The notes under the pieces: model-generated
Told to the model about the DNA's origin: nothing
The model's input: only the letters and a program-made list of their open reading frames with translations
Databases searched by the model: none
NCBI RefSeq assembly: GCF_029382225.1
Contig: NZ_JARLTC010000012.1
Span: 62,001 to 126,000 of the forward strand
DNA length: 64,000 bases
DNA from: Spongiactinospora sp. TRM90649
GTDB lineage: Bacteria; Actinomycetota; Actinomycetes; Streptosporangiales; Streptosporangiaceae
Direction of reading: 5' to 3'
Part shown: positions 46,710 to 55,363 of the stretch, piece after piece
How the letters are laid out: each line of letters begins with the position of its first letter
Position numbering within the stretch: the stretch's first letter is position 1
Position numbers and translations under genes: made by a program

Positions 46710-47981
46710 TCAGCCCACGCGGAGCGGGAGCGTGCGCGGGCCGCGGACCTGGCCCGTCGACCAGGTCACGGCCTCGGGGTCGGCCAGCGTGAAGGCGGGC
46801 ACGCGTTCCAGCCAGACCTCCAGGGCGACCCGCAGTTCCATCCGCGCCAGGTGGGAGCCCAGGCAGCGGTGGATGCCAAGGCCGAACGCCGCGTGCCGGT
46901 TGGCCTGGCGGTCGATGACCACCTCGCCCGCCCGGTCGAACTGCTCCGGATCGCGGTTCGCGGCGGGGAACGACAGCAGCACCCAGTCGTCGGCCCGCAT
47001 GTCCGCCCCGCGCCAGTGCATGTCCTCCTTGACCAGCCGCGCCATCGTGACCGGCGCGTAGGCCCGCAGGAACTCCTCCAGCGCGGTCGGGAGCAGCGCG
47101 GGCTCGGCCACCAGGCGCTCGCGGTCGGCGGGCGTCCTGGCCAGGTGCCACAGCGAGGCGCCGATGGCGCTCCAGCTCGTGTCGATTCCGGCGATCAGCA
47201 GCAGCGACATGGTGCCCGCCACGTGCGACGGCTGAAGCTTGCTCCCGTACAGCTCCGCGTCGATCAGGTAGGTCGTGAGGTCGTCACGCGGACGTTCGAC
47301 GTGGTCGCGGATCTGCTCGTAGAGGTAGTCGAACAGCCTCTCCATCCGCGGCAGGCGCTCCTCGGGCGGCAGGTTGACGCTCTCCAGCGCACCCTCGACG
47401 AACTCGCGGAACCTCGGCCCGTCCTCCAGGGGAAAGCCGAGCATTCCGGCGATCACCCGCATCGGGATGTGCTGGGCGTAGTCGCGGGCGGCGTCGATGA
47501 CCTCCTGGCCGCGCAGCTCGTCCAGCAGCTCGTGGCAGTACGTCCGGGTGGCCGCCTCGTGCTTGGCGATGGCGGACTTGGTGAACGCGGGCAGCAGCAG
47601 CTTGCGGGCGTCGTGGTGGAACGGCGGGTCGGAGGAGATCGGCGGCGCGCCGCCGACGGGGGCGAGGTCGAGGGGCGGCCGGTAGTTGCTCATGACGATC
47701 GCCCGCGAGGAGAAGCGATCGGTGTCGTAGGCGATCGCGGCGACGTCCTCGTAGCGGGTCGGCAGCCATCCGCCGCCGAACCGCTCGGTGCGCGCGATCG
47801 GGCAGCGTTCCCGCAGGTCGTCCTGGATGGGGTAGGGGTCGGCCGTCCACTCTGGCTCGGTGTGGGAGAAGTCGGTGGCCCAGTCGGCGACCGGGCCGGT
47901 GACGATCTCGTTGCGTCTGCCCTGGAGCCGGTTCGAAAGGCTCGTCCGGGTCTCCTCCTTGAAGCGGTCGTCGGTGCTCAC
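46710..47981 (-). CDS. cytochrome P450
   Basis: A 423-residue P450: I-helix LLIAGIDTSWSAIG (AG-x-D/E-T), ExxR in EEFLRAYAP, heme-binding FGLGIHRCLGSHLAR with the Cys ligand. It starts at GTG 47981, after GGGAGGTGTGAG, just after the ferredoxin stop. Third gene of a TetR-ferredoxin-P450 operon, so the ferredoxin is its electron donor. The ferredoxin reductase is not here. Substrate unknown. Confidence 0.94.
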   Translation of the reverse strand: MSTDDRFKEETRTSLSNRLQGRRNEIVTGPVADWATDFSHTEPEWTADPYPIQDDLRERCPIARTERFGGGWLPTRYEDVAAIAYDTDRFSSRAIVMSNYRPPLDLAPVGGAPPISSDPPFHHDARKLLLPAFTKSAIAKHEAATRTYCHELLDELRGQEVIDAARDYAQHIPMRVIAGMLGFPLEDGPRFREFVEGALESVNLPPEERLPRMERLFDYLYEQIRDHVERPRDDLTTYLIDAELYGSKLQPSHVAGTMSLLLIAGIDTSWSAIGASLWHLARTPADRERLVAEPALLPTALEEFLRAYAPVTMARLVKEDMHWRGADMRADDWVLLSFPAANRDPEQFDRAGEVVIDRQANRHAAFGLGIHRCLGSHLARMELRVALEVWLERVPAFTLADPEAVTWSTGQVRGPRTLPLRVG

Positions 47982-47982
47982 C

Positions 47983-48183
47983 TCACACCTCCCGCACGAT
48001 CTCGACCGCCCGTTCGGGGCAGTTGGCGACCGCCAGGCGCGCGGCCTGTTCCAGCTCGGGGGTCACCTCGCCGTCTCCCAGGACCTTGCCGTAGCCCTCG
48101 TCGTCCTCACCGAACAGACCGGGAGCGATGTCGTAGCACCGGCCGTGCCCCTGGCACAGCCGGTCGTCGATCCGAACTCTCAC
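47983..48183 (-). CDS. 3Fe-4S-type ferredoxin
   Basis: A 66-residue ferredoxin: CQGHGRC at the N-terminus, then NCPERAVEI at the end, so three Cys in the arrangement of the [3Fe-4S] ferredoxins that serve actinomycete P450s; a His replaces the fourth Cys position. It overlaps the TetR gene by four bases and ends before the P450 start. Confidence 0.92.
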   Translation of the reverse strand: MRVRIDDRLCQGHGRCYDIAPGLFGEDDEGYGKVLGDGEVTPELEQAARLAVANCPERAVEIVREV

Positions 48184-48851
48184 AGCGGTTCTCCCTTGGA
48201 GGTGGTGGTGCCGTCAGGGGCGATCGCGTTGACCAGCCGGCGCAGCAGTGCCGTCCACTCCGCGTCGCCGACGGCGCTCACGTCCGGTGTGACCAGCGCA
48301 CTGCCCGCCGCCAGCAGGAAGCACAGGTGGGCGAGCGCCAGCGGCGACACGGCGTCGTCAACCTCGCCGCCGTCCTGCGCGGCGCGCACCATCCCGGCCA
48401 GCCGGGTGGTCCGCTCACCGGCCCACTCGCGCACCGCGTCGGCCACCTCGTCGTCGCGGCGGGCCGTGACCAGCGCCTCGACGATGAGTTCGTCGTCGGC
48501 CGGACGGCGGTGCGGCAGCCGCGCCCCGGCGGCGACGAGCAGGTCGGCCAGCGGTTCGGGGGGCGGTCCGGCGGATTGTTCGCCGGGCTGTTCCCCGAGT
48601 TGTTCGCCGAGTTGTTCTCCCGGGCCGGGCGCGAGCGGCGGCAGCTTCGGCGCGTGCGCCCGGAGCGCGGCCAGCAGCAACTCGGCCTTCGACGCGAAGT
48701 GCGCGTACAGCGCGCCCCTGCTCACCCCGGCGACGGCGGCGATCTCCGCGACACGGGTGCCCTCGTAGCCCCGCTCGGCGAACACCGCCGCGGCCGCCCG
48801 TAGCAGCCGCGCACGTGTCTCCGCCGGGCTGACCCCGGCGATCCGCCCCAT
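48180..48851 (-). CDS. TetR family transcriptional regulator with a Gly-Glu-Gln repeat
   Basis: A regulator of about 223 residues: HTH LLRAAAAVFAERGYEGTRVA and IAAVAGVSRGALYAHFASKA. The linker holds four tandem GEQ-type repeats (GEQLGEQLGEQPGEQ), unusual for a TetR protein. The ATG at 48851 is preferred over 48875 because the palindrome AACGACCGTT would otherwise fall within the coding sequence. It controls its own operon with the ferredoxin and P450. Confidence 0.87.
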   Translation of the reverse strand: MGRIAGVSPAETRARLLRAAAAVFAERGYEGTRVAEIAAVAGVSRGALYAHFASKAELLLAALRAHAPKLPPLAPGPGEQLGEQLGEQPGEQSAGPPPEPLADLLVAAGARLPHRRPADDELIVEALVTARRDDEVADAVREWAGERTTRLAGMVRAAQDGGEVDDAVSPLALAHLCFLLAAGSALVTPDVSAVGDAEWTALLRRLVNAIAPDGTTTSKGEPL

Positions 48852-48862
48852 GAGTGAAATTA

Positions 48863-48872
48863 AACGACCGTT
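48863..48872. promoter_or_regulatory. candidate operator of the P450-operon TetR
   Basis: AACG-AC-CGTT sits just upstream of the chosen start and overlaps a -10-like TAATTT on the minus strand, as expected of an autorepressor site. Confidence 0.4.
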
Positions 48873-48995
48873 CATTAGATGGGTCAAGCACCCGTACGGC
48901 GAAGGCTCACACCCCTGGCCATGACAGCCGGCCCACCACCGCCACCCTGCTCGACCAGCTCACCAACCGGATGCCGCCCGCTCCACAGCTCGACG

Positions 48996-49157
48996 GGCGG
49001 GGCCGACGAGGTGGCGGCCGGCTGGGTGGGCGACACCTCGATCGCGGTTTCCGCCGACGGCGAGCAGACCATCACCGTGTGGGATCTGAAGAACGGCACC
49101 GAGCTGAAGAAGATCACCGCCAGTGGCGCCGCGGCCCGTACCGATGACCGCTATTGA
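48996..49157 (+). pseudogene. WD40-repeat fragment
   Basis: One frame encodes a single repeat, GWVGDTSIAVSADGEQTITV then WDLKNGTELKKITA, ending at 49157. No start or neighbouring repeats remain. It is most likely debris of a WD40 protein. Confidence 0.5.
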
Positions 49158-49227
49158 CGTATCTTGCCCACAGGATTACGGTCTGGACCAAAACCAAGCA
49201 GGTTTGAACATCCCGGAGGTGCGGCCC

Positions 49228-51219
49228 GTGCCACGAATCTGTCTCGCACTGGTTTTGGTCCTGTCCGCCCTAGCGATACCGGCCCTGCCGGCACCGGCCG
49301 CCGCGCGGGCGACGGCCGCACCGGACTGCCGCACCCCGGCCGTCACCACGTACGGCCCGGCCTCCACCACGGGCGCGATCGTCGGCGCCGCCGTCCACGA
49401 GGGCCGCGCCTACGTGGTCTCGCGCGGGCCGAAGCCTCCGGTCGTGGCCGAGATCGACCTGGCCACCCGCAAGGTGACGCGCACCGCGACGCTGCCGGAC
49501 GGCCCCAACGCGGGCGAGCCGGAGGGCGGCTGGGCCACCGCCGTCGCGGGCGGCAAGGTGTACATCGGCACCTACCCCGTGCCCGACCTGTACAGCTTCG
49601 ACCTGGCCACGGGCCAGGTGAAGCACCTGCGCTCCTTCGGCGCGAACGGCGGCTTCGTCTGGAGCATGGCCGCCGCGCCGGACGGCACCCTCTACCTCGG
49701 TACCTCCTCCGACGGCCGGCTCTGGGAGTACGTCCCCTCGACGGGCGCGGTCCGCAGGTACGGCGTGCTGGTCCAGGGCGAGCACTACGCCAGGGCGGTC
49801 GCCGTCGATGAGACCACGGCCTACGTCGGCCTGCTGGAGAAGGCCAAGCTGATGGCCGTCGACCGGGTCAGCGGCGCGGTCAGGGAACTGGCCCAGGGGC
49901 CCCAGGCCGTCGGCACGGTCTTCCTCTACGGCGACCGGGTGCTCGCCGCGAGCGGCAGCACGCTGATCGACGTGCGCAAGGACGGCACGGACCGGCGGCA
50001 GTTCGACGCCGGGGTGGGCATCATCGACGCGTTCGAGGTGGCCCCGGACGGCACCGTCTACCTCACCTCACGCCCCGACGGGGCCGTCTACAGCTACCGC
50101 ACCGGGCAGGACGCGGTGACCAAGGTCGCCGATCCGCCGTCGCCGGGCGAGGAGACCCGGGCACTGAAGCTGGACGGTCAGCGGCTCATCGGCTTCGCCG
50201 GCAGCGGCGGCATCTGGTGGCTGGACCTGCCGAGCGGGACCTCCGACTTCGTCGACCTCATCGACACGGGCTTCCCGGTCGGGGCCGAGCGGACCCAGAG
50301 CATGCTGCTGGTGCCGAACCGGGCCCTGTACATCGGCGGCCACTTCGCCGTGGAGGTGCGTGACCTGCGGACCGGGAAGGAACGCAGGATCCGCGTGGTC
50401 GGCGAGCCGAAGGCCATGGTGCGGCGGGGGAACAAGGTCTTCGCCGCGCTGTATCCGAGCGGCCAGATCATCTCCATCGACATCAAGACCGACGAGGTGC
50501 GCGGCTACGGCTACATCAGGCACGACCAGTCGCGGCCGTGGGACATCGAGCACGACCCGGTGACCGACACCATCCTGGTGGCCTCCGCCCCGACCGGCGC
50601 GAAGCTGCGCGGCGCCCTGACGGTGCTCGACCCCGACACGGGGAAGATGGACGTCTACCCGGACGTCATCCCCGACCAGAGCCTGATGAGCCTGAGCGTC
50701 CACCCCGGGCGGGGTGTCGTCTACCTCGGCGGTGACGTGCTCGGCGGAGGCGGCACGCCGCCGACCAGGACGACGGCCTCGATCGCCGCCTTCGACCTGA
50801 AGCAGCGCAAGGTGCTGTGGCAGCGCGATCCGCTTCCCCACCACCGCACCTTCCAGGACCTCAAGGTCCACGAAGGGCTGCTGTACGCGGTGTACAAGCG
50901 CGTGCTGGGCGCGTGGATCGCCATGGACCTCGCCACCGGGGAGATCAAGCACCAGGGCCTGCTGTCGGGGCACGGCGAGCTGCAGGTCCACAAGGGCCGG
51001 GTGTTCACCTCCACCTACTTCGGCGGCGGCAACGCCTACGAGCTCGGCTCCGAGGCCAAGCTGCTCGCGACCGGGCTGGGCGACGAGTGGCACACCAATC
51101 CGCAACTGCAGTTCGAGCCCGGCTCCTTCGACGCCTGGACGATCGTCGGCCGGGATCTGGCGAAGGTACGGCTCGACCCGCGCTGCCCGACCGTGACGAT
51201 CCCGGAGCCGCAGAACTAG
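49228..51219 (+). CDS. secreted beta-propeller (PQQ/YncE-like) protein
   Basis: A 663-residue exported protein: signal peptide PRICLALVLVLSALAIPALP AP, ending in PAAARA, then repeated four-strand blades (for example GGKVYIGTYPVPDLYSFDLA, PDGTLYLGTSSDGRLWEYVP and HPGRGVVYLGGDVLG) typical of quinoprotein- or YncE-like propellers. Catalytic PQQ-dehydrogenase residues are not visible, so a binding or scaffold role is likely. GGAGG lies 8 bases before the GTG at 49228. Two cysteines (ATAAPDCRTP and LDPRCPTV) could join the N and C termini and close the propeller. Confidence 0.85.
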   Translation: MPRICLALVLVLSALAIPALPAPAAARATAAPDCRTPAVTTYGPASTTGAIVGAAVHEGRAYVVSRGPKPPVVAEIDLATRKVTRTATLPDGPNAGEPEGGWATAVAGGKVYIGTYPVPDLYSFDLATGQVKHLRSFGANGGFVWSMAAAPDGTLYLGTSSDGRLWEYVPSTGAVRRYGVLVQGEHYARAVAVDETTAYVGLLEKAKLMAVDRVSGAVRELAQGPQAVGTVFLYGDRVLAASGSTLIDVRKDGTDRRQFDAGVGIIDAFEVAPDGTVYLTSRPDGAVYSYRTGQDAVTKVADPPSPGEETRALKLDGQRLIGFAGSGGIWWLDLPSGTSDFVDLIDTGFPVGAERTQSMLLVPNRALYIGGHFAVEVRDLRTGKERRIRVVGEPKAMVRRGNKVFAALYPSGQIISIDIKTDEVRGYGYIRHDQSRPWDIEHDPVTDTILVASAPTGAKLRGALTVLDPDTGKMDVYPDVIPDQSLMSLSVHPGRGVVYLGGDVLGGGGTPPTRTTASIAAFDLKQRKVLWQRDPLPHHRTFQDLKVHEGLLYAVYKRVLGAWIAMDLATGEIKHQGLLSGHGELQVHKGRVFTSTYFGGGNAYELGSEAKLLATGLGDEWHTNPQLQFEPGSFDAWTIVGRDLAKVRLDPRCPTVTIPEPQN

Positions 51220-51285
51220 TTTCGGTCGGCACTGAAATCCGATCAGCCCTGCCCCGGCCTCCCCGGCCGGGGCATCAGGCCGTTG

Positions 51286-51873
51286 TCACTGGAGGGCGCG
51301 AGGACCCGCGAGCGATTCGATCGCGAAGTCGATGGCCGTGGCCAGCCGTCCGGGATCGTGTCCGGCGCGTTCGCGCACGCGCAGCCCGAGCACCGTCGTG
51401 AACAGTGACTCCGCCGCGGCGTCGACGTCGAGCGCGGCGGGCAGCTCGCCGTCGTGGACGCCGCGGCGCAGCAGCGCCGCGAGCGTCGTGCGGGTGCCCT
51501 CGAACGCGGCCTCGGTCCTCTCCCGGACGTCGGGGTCGGCCGCGCCGAGCTCGGTGGCCGTGTTGACCACGAAGCAGCCGCGCCCGGCCTCATGGCCGAT
51601 CATCCAGATCAGCCACTCCCGCAGGATCTGGAGACTGGGGCCGGAGGCGCTCAGCCGCTCTTCCGCCTGCGCGGACTCGGTCGCCCGATAGTGGTCCAGC
51701 GTCCGCAGGAACAGGGTGCGCTTGTCGTTGAAGGTGCGATACAGGCTGCTCTGCTTGAGGTCGAGCTCGGCCCCCAGATCGCGGACGGACGTGGCGTTGT
51801 AGCCACGGCACCAGAAGAGGTGGGTCGCCTTGGCGACCACGTTCTGCTCGTCGAATTCCCTGGGCCGCGCCAT
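51286..51873 (-). CDS. TetR family transcriptional regulator
   Basis: A 195-residue repressor starting MARPREFDEQNVVAKATHLF, with recognition helix LDLKQSSLYRTFNDKRTLFL, close to the AcrR/TetR_C_16 group controlling efflux genes. The frame continues upstream of ATG 51873, but the operator palindromes lie there, so the shorter form is chosen. It is divergent from an MFS exporter. Confidence 0.9.
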   Translation of the reverse strand: MARPREFDEQNVVAKATHLFWCRGYNATSVRDLGAELDLKQSSLYRTFNDKRTLFLRTLDHYRATESAQAEERLSASGPSLQILREWLIWMIGHEAGRGCFVVNTATELGAADPDVRERTEAAFEGTRTTLAALLRRGVHDGELPAALDVDAAAESLFTTVLGLRVRERAGHDPGRLATAIDFAIESLAGPRALQ

Positions 51874-51896
51874 GGCGACCACGCTACCAGAGTTGT

Positions 51897-51948
51897 GGAG
51901 CGATCGCTCCCGTACTATGGTTTGCCGCCATACGGGAGCGATCGCTCC
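51897..51948. promoter_or_regulatory. paired 14-bp palindromes controlling tetR and MFS genes
   Basis: GGAGCGATCGCTCC occurs twice, at 51897-51910 and 51935-51948 (the second extends to 16 bp), centres 38 bp apart. A -10-like TACTAT (51913-51918) lies between them, so binding at both sites could close both divergent promoters. Confidence 0.85.
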
Positions 51949-51985
51949 CAAATGAGCGCGCTGCCGCGCAAGAGAGGGATTCATC

Positions 51986-53188
51986 GTGAGGACGACTGAC
52001 CCAACGCCGATCAGGCGGGAGACCGCACCGAAAAGTCAGGAGGGTCGTTGGATCGCGGTGTCCACCGTGGCCTTCGGCACATTCCTGCTGGTCACGGCCG
52101 AGCAGTTGCCCATTGGGCTGCTCACTCCGGTCGGATCCGCACTGTCGGTCTCCGAGGGGACGGCGGGGCTGATGGTCACCGTCCCCAGCATCGTCGCCGC
52201 CCTCGCGGCACCGGTGGTCCCGCTGCTCGTCGGCCGGATGGACCGCAGGATCCTGCTGGTCGCCCTGATGGGACTCATGACGCTCGCCAACATCGCGTCC
52301 GCCCTGGCGCCCGACTATCCGCTGCTGATCGCCTCCCGGGTGCTGGTCGGGGTGGCCATCGGTGGGTTCTGGGCCATCGCCGGAGGGCTGGCCGTCCGGC
52401 TCGTGCCGGCGGAGCACGTGGGCCGGGCCACCGCGATCATCTTCGGCGGCGTCGGGGCCGCGAACGTCTTCGGGGTCCCCATCGGCACGGTGATCGGCGG
52501 GCTGGCCGACTGGCGGATCGCGTTCGGCGCGCTGGGCGCCCTCGCGCTCGGCGTGCTGGTCGCCCTGCTGGCGGTGCTGCCGCCGCTGGCCGCGGACCGG
52601 CCCGTCGCGCTGCGGCGGCTGGCCGGGCAGTTCCGCAGCCAGGGCGTCCGGGTCGGCATCCTGGCCACCTTCCTGCTCGTGACCGGCCACTTCTCGGCCT
52701 ACACGTTCGTCGGCCCGGTGCTGCGCGACCTGTCGGGCATCGACCAGGAACTGGTCGGACCGCTGCTGTTCGGATTCGGCGCGGCGGGCATCGTGGGGAA
52801 CTTCGTCGCGGGCGCCGCCGTGTCCGGGAGGCTCTACCGAACCGTCCTGTTCATCACCGCCGCCCTGGGTGTGACCATGCTGATCTTCCCCGTGGCGGGG
52901 CTCACCGCGGTGGGCGGGATCGTCCTGCTCGTGGTCTGGGGCCTGGTGTACGGCGGGGTCTCCACGAGTCTGCAGACCTGGATGATCAAGGCCGCGCCAC
53001 AGGCGGTCGAGGAGGCCACCTCCCTGTGGGTGGCGGTGTTCAACCTCTCGATCGGGATCGGCGCGCTGGCCGGCGGCACGATCGTGGACGCCTTGCCGCT
53101 CCGGGGCATCCTGTGGCTCGCCGGCGCCCTGGTGCTGGCGGCCGGGGTGGCCGTGTGGACCGCACGCCGTAACCAGAGCCTGCGCTGA
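51986..53188 (+). CDS. MFS transporter (DHA1-type)
   Basis: A 400-residue exporter with twelve predicted helices. The N-terminal TAEQLPIGLLTPVGSALSVS and the loop LLVGRMDRRILLVALMGLMT (motif A) fit the drug:H+ antiporter/arabinose-efflux group. The GTG at 51986 is used. It lies behind the divergent TetR regulator with paired operators, so is probably induced by the compound it exports. Confidence 0.92.
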   Translation: MRTTDPTPIRRETAPKSQEGRWIAVSTVAFGTFLLVTAEQLPIGLLTPVGSALSVSEGTAGLMVTVPSIVAALAAPVVPLLVGRMDRRILLVALMGLMTLANIASALAPDYPLLIASRVLVGVAIGGFWAIAGGLAVRLVPAEHVGRATAIIFGGVGAANVFGVPIGTVIGGLADWRIAFGALGALALGVLVALLAVLPPLAADRPVALRRLAGQFRSQGVRVGILATFLLVTGHFSAYTFVGPVLRDLSGIDQELVGPLLFGFGAAGIVGNFVAGAAVSGRLYRTVLFITAALGVTMLIFPVAGLTAVGGIVLLVVWGLVYGGVSTSLQTWMIKAAPQAVEEATSLWVAVFNLSIGIGALAGGTIVDALPLRGILWLAGALVLAAGVAVWTARRNQSLR

Positions 53189-53231
53189 TCCCCGCCGGAG
53201 GAATGCGCTTCCCCTGCGTCCCCGGCCCGGG

Positions 53232-54566
53232 TCATCTCCCGGTGGCGGGGACGGCCTGCGCAGGGTCGCCGTGCGGGCCCTCGTCGTGGGGGTCGTCGAG
53301 GCGTTCGAGACGTACCCGGCCGCGCAGCCGGATCAGCAGCAGGGTGGCGGCGAGCAGCAGCAGGCCCGCGCCGGTGACCGTCTGACGGGGACCGACGACG
53401 TCGGCGAGCCAGCCCTGCAGCACCCCTCCGACTGGGGTGACGCCGGTGAAGACCATGATGCGCAGGGCCAGCACGCGCCCGCGCATCTGGTCGGCGACGA
53501 TGACCTGCGTGGCGGTGTTGGCGATGGAGACCACGGTCAGGAAGCAGGCCCCGATGACGGCCAGGCAGACCAGCCCGGCCGCGTAGTAGGGCAGCAGGGC
53601 GAAGCCGGCGACGGCCACCGCGTAGAGGACCAGCGCCCACTTGACCGTCCTGGCCAGGGTCAGGTGGCGGTTGCCGCCGGACACGATGGGAGCGGCCACG
53701 ATCGCGCCCACCCCGAAGGCCATGTTGAGCAGGCCCAGCCCAACGGCGTCCACGTGATAGACGGAGTCGGCGAACACCACGGTGAACTGGAAGATCGGGT
53801 TGGCCAGCAGGGCGACCACCCCCGACACCAGGAAGCCCACCATGATCCCGGGCTGGGTCCGCACGTATCGGAGCGCGGCGCCGAACTGGCGCAGCACTCC
53901 CGCGCGCGCGGCCACCACGACGCGCGTCCGCGAGGCCCGCACGAACAGCAGGGCGCTCAGCACGAACACGAAGGACAGCCCGTTGATCAGGAAGGCCCAG
54001 GACGGGCCGAGCGCGGCCAGCAGCGCGCCCGCGATGGCGGGGCCGAGCGACCGGGCCGCGTTGAACTGGACGGAGTTCAGCGTGACCGCCGACATCAGGT
54101 CCTCGCGCGGGACCAGGTCGTTGACGAACGACTGCCAGCTCGGCATGTTGATGCCGAGGATGACGCCGGTGAGGCCGAGCAGCGCCAGGATCACCACCGG
54201 GTCGCGCACGCCCGAGCTCCAGGCGGCCCACATCAGCAGCGCCGACGTGGCCGCGCAGCACTGCGTCACGATCAGGATCCTGCGGCGGTCGAACCGGTCG
54301 GCCAGCGCCCCGCCGAGCGGGCCGAGCACCAGGGCCGGGATGAGCTGGGCGAAGGACGCCAGCCCCAGCCAGAAGACGCTCCCGGTGATCTCGAAGAGCA
54401 CGTAGGGGACGGCGAGGTTCGACAGCCAGGTCCCGGTGTTGGACACCAGCGCGCCGCTCCAGAAGATGGCGAAATCGCGGTGCCGGAAGGCGCGTAAGGC
54501 GTGTCGTAAGCCGGTCGCGGGCGGTCTGGCCGATATGTCGGCCGCGCCGTCCGGCGTGACCGCCAT
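53232..54566 (-). CDS. MFS transporter (EntS/DHA3-like)
   Basis: Roughly 444 residues with twelve helices. RHRDFAIFWSGALVSNTGTW, the loop GGALADRFDRRRILIVTQCC and INMPSWQSFVNDLVPREDLM are typical of the EntS-type exporters of siderophores and macrolides. The frame extends to 54728; ATG 54566 leaves a 20-residue N-terminal tail, and longer starts lack ribosome-binding sites. No siderophore genes are nearby. Adjacent debris (54751-55343) suggests rearrangement upstream. Confidence 0.88.
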   Translation of the reverse strand: MAVTPDGAADISARPPATGLRHALRAFRHRDFAIFWSGALVSNTGTWLSNLAVPYVLFEITGSVFWLGLASFAQLIPALVLGPLGGALADRFDRRRILIVTQCCAATSALLMWAAWSSGVRDPVVILALLGLTGVILGINMPSWQSFVNDLVPREDLMSAVTLNSVQFNAARSLGPAIAGALLAALGPSWAFLINGLSFVFVLSALLFVRASRTRVVVAARAGVLRQFGAALRYVRTQPGIMVGFLVSGVVALLANPIFQFTVVFADSVYHVDAVGLGLLNMAFGVGAIVAAPIVSGGNRHLTLARTVKWALVLYAVAVAGFALLPYYAAGLVCLAVIGACFLTVVSIANTATQVIVADQMRGRVLALRIMVFTGVTPVGGVLQGWLADVVGPRQTVTGAGLLLLAATLLLIRLRGRVRLERLDDPHDEGPHGDPAQAVPATGR

Positions 54567-54899
54567 GTCGGTTGCATCCTCGTCCTCGGGACGTTCACCG
54601 GCTCTGGTCGACTCGCTGATGCTGTCCTCCTTGGGGTCCGACGGCCCGGAGGTCCCAGTACAAGCATCGATGTTGCGGTATGTCGGCGAAAAGTAGGTTC
54701 GCCGATTCCATTCCGTGGAACTCATCACACCCCGGTGTCCGGAGGGCTACCTAAGTCGCGCCGGGAGGGTACTTCGGTCGCCCCGCGACTGGCGGGCGGG
54801 CGACCTCCGTCGCACCGGACACGCCCTGCGGCCGATGCGACGGGACGGCGGGCACCCTAGCGTCGTGGCACGCCGACCCAGCACCCCGGGAACCGCCTG

Positions 54900-55089
54900 G
54901 ACGCCCCTTGGAGACGTCCACGGCCTCGCACAGTTCGTCGAGGGTCACGCCGTCGAAACCGCGCTCGGTGGACAGTGCGAGCGCGGTTTCGACCAGGGCC
55001 TGCCTGGTGCGCCGCTTCTTGCGCTTCCGGAGGGTCAGGTCAGGCCCCGGACCCGCCGAGGGGACGCCGGTGGCGATCGGCCACAGCAC
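54900..55089 (-). pseudogene. N-terminal fragment of a TetR regulator
   Basis: The minus-strand frame encodes RKRKKRRTRQALVETALALS, TERGFDGVTLDELCEAVDVS, a normal TetR HTH up to the recognition helix, then diverges into unrelated sequence after VDVSK (RTFFRYF would follow). The ligand domain is missing. Confidence 0.7.
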
Positions 55090-55103
55090 CGGCAGCGGGG
55101 AGA

Positions 55104-55343
55104 ACTTCCCCTTTCGGCGCGCTGTTCAGCGGGGACGATCGCGACGGCCGCGCGCTGGTGACGTTCATGCTGCGGTACTGCCGGGGGCTGGACCGCGACC
55201 TGACCTGGCTGGCCGATCGGGTCGCGGACGGCGCCCTGGATCCGAACATCACCTGGCGGGGCGGCTGGGACGACGTCGCCGAGGCCGTGGACGCCCTGCT
55301 CGGGCGGCGGCCGCACGGCAAGGCCGTCCTCGATCTGCCCTGA
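55104..55343 (+). pseudogene. C-terminal fragment of a zinc-type alcohol dehydrogenase/quinone reductase
   Basis: The frame ends TFMLRYCRGLDRDLTWLADR, VADGALDPNITWRGGWDDVA, EAVDALLGRRPHGKAVLDLP, the last 80 residues of an MDR-superfamily oxidoreductase; the catalytic and Rossmann domains are absent. With the TetR fragment it looks like the remains of a divergent regulator-reductase pair. Confidence 0.65.
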
Positions 55344-55363
55344 CCCCGGCGCTCCGGCGGGGC

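Noticed and set aside
46851..48803. Plus-strand frame of 650 codons opposite the P450 operon
   Set aside because: Shadow frame; three real genes with conserved motifs lie on the other strand.
53271..54497. Plus-strand frame of 408 codons opposite the EntS-like exporter
   Set aside because: Composition of a GC-rich shadow and no start signal.
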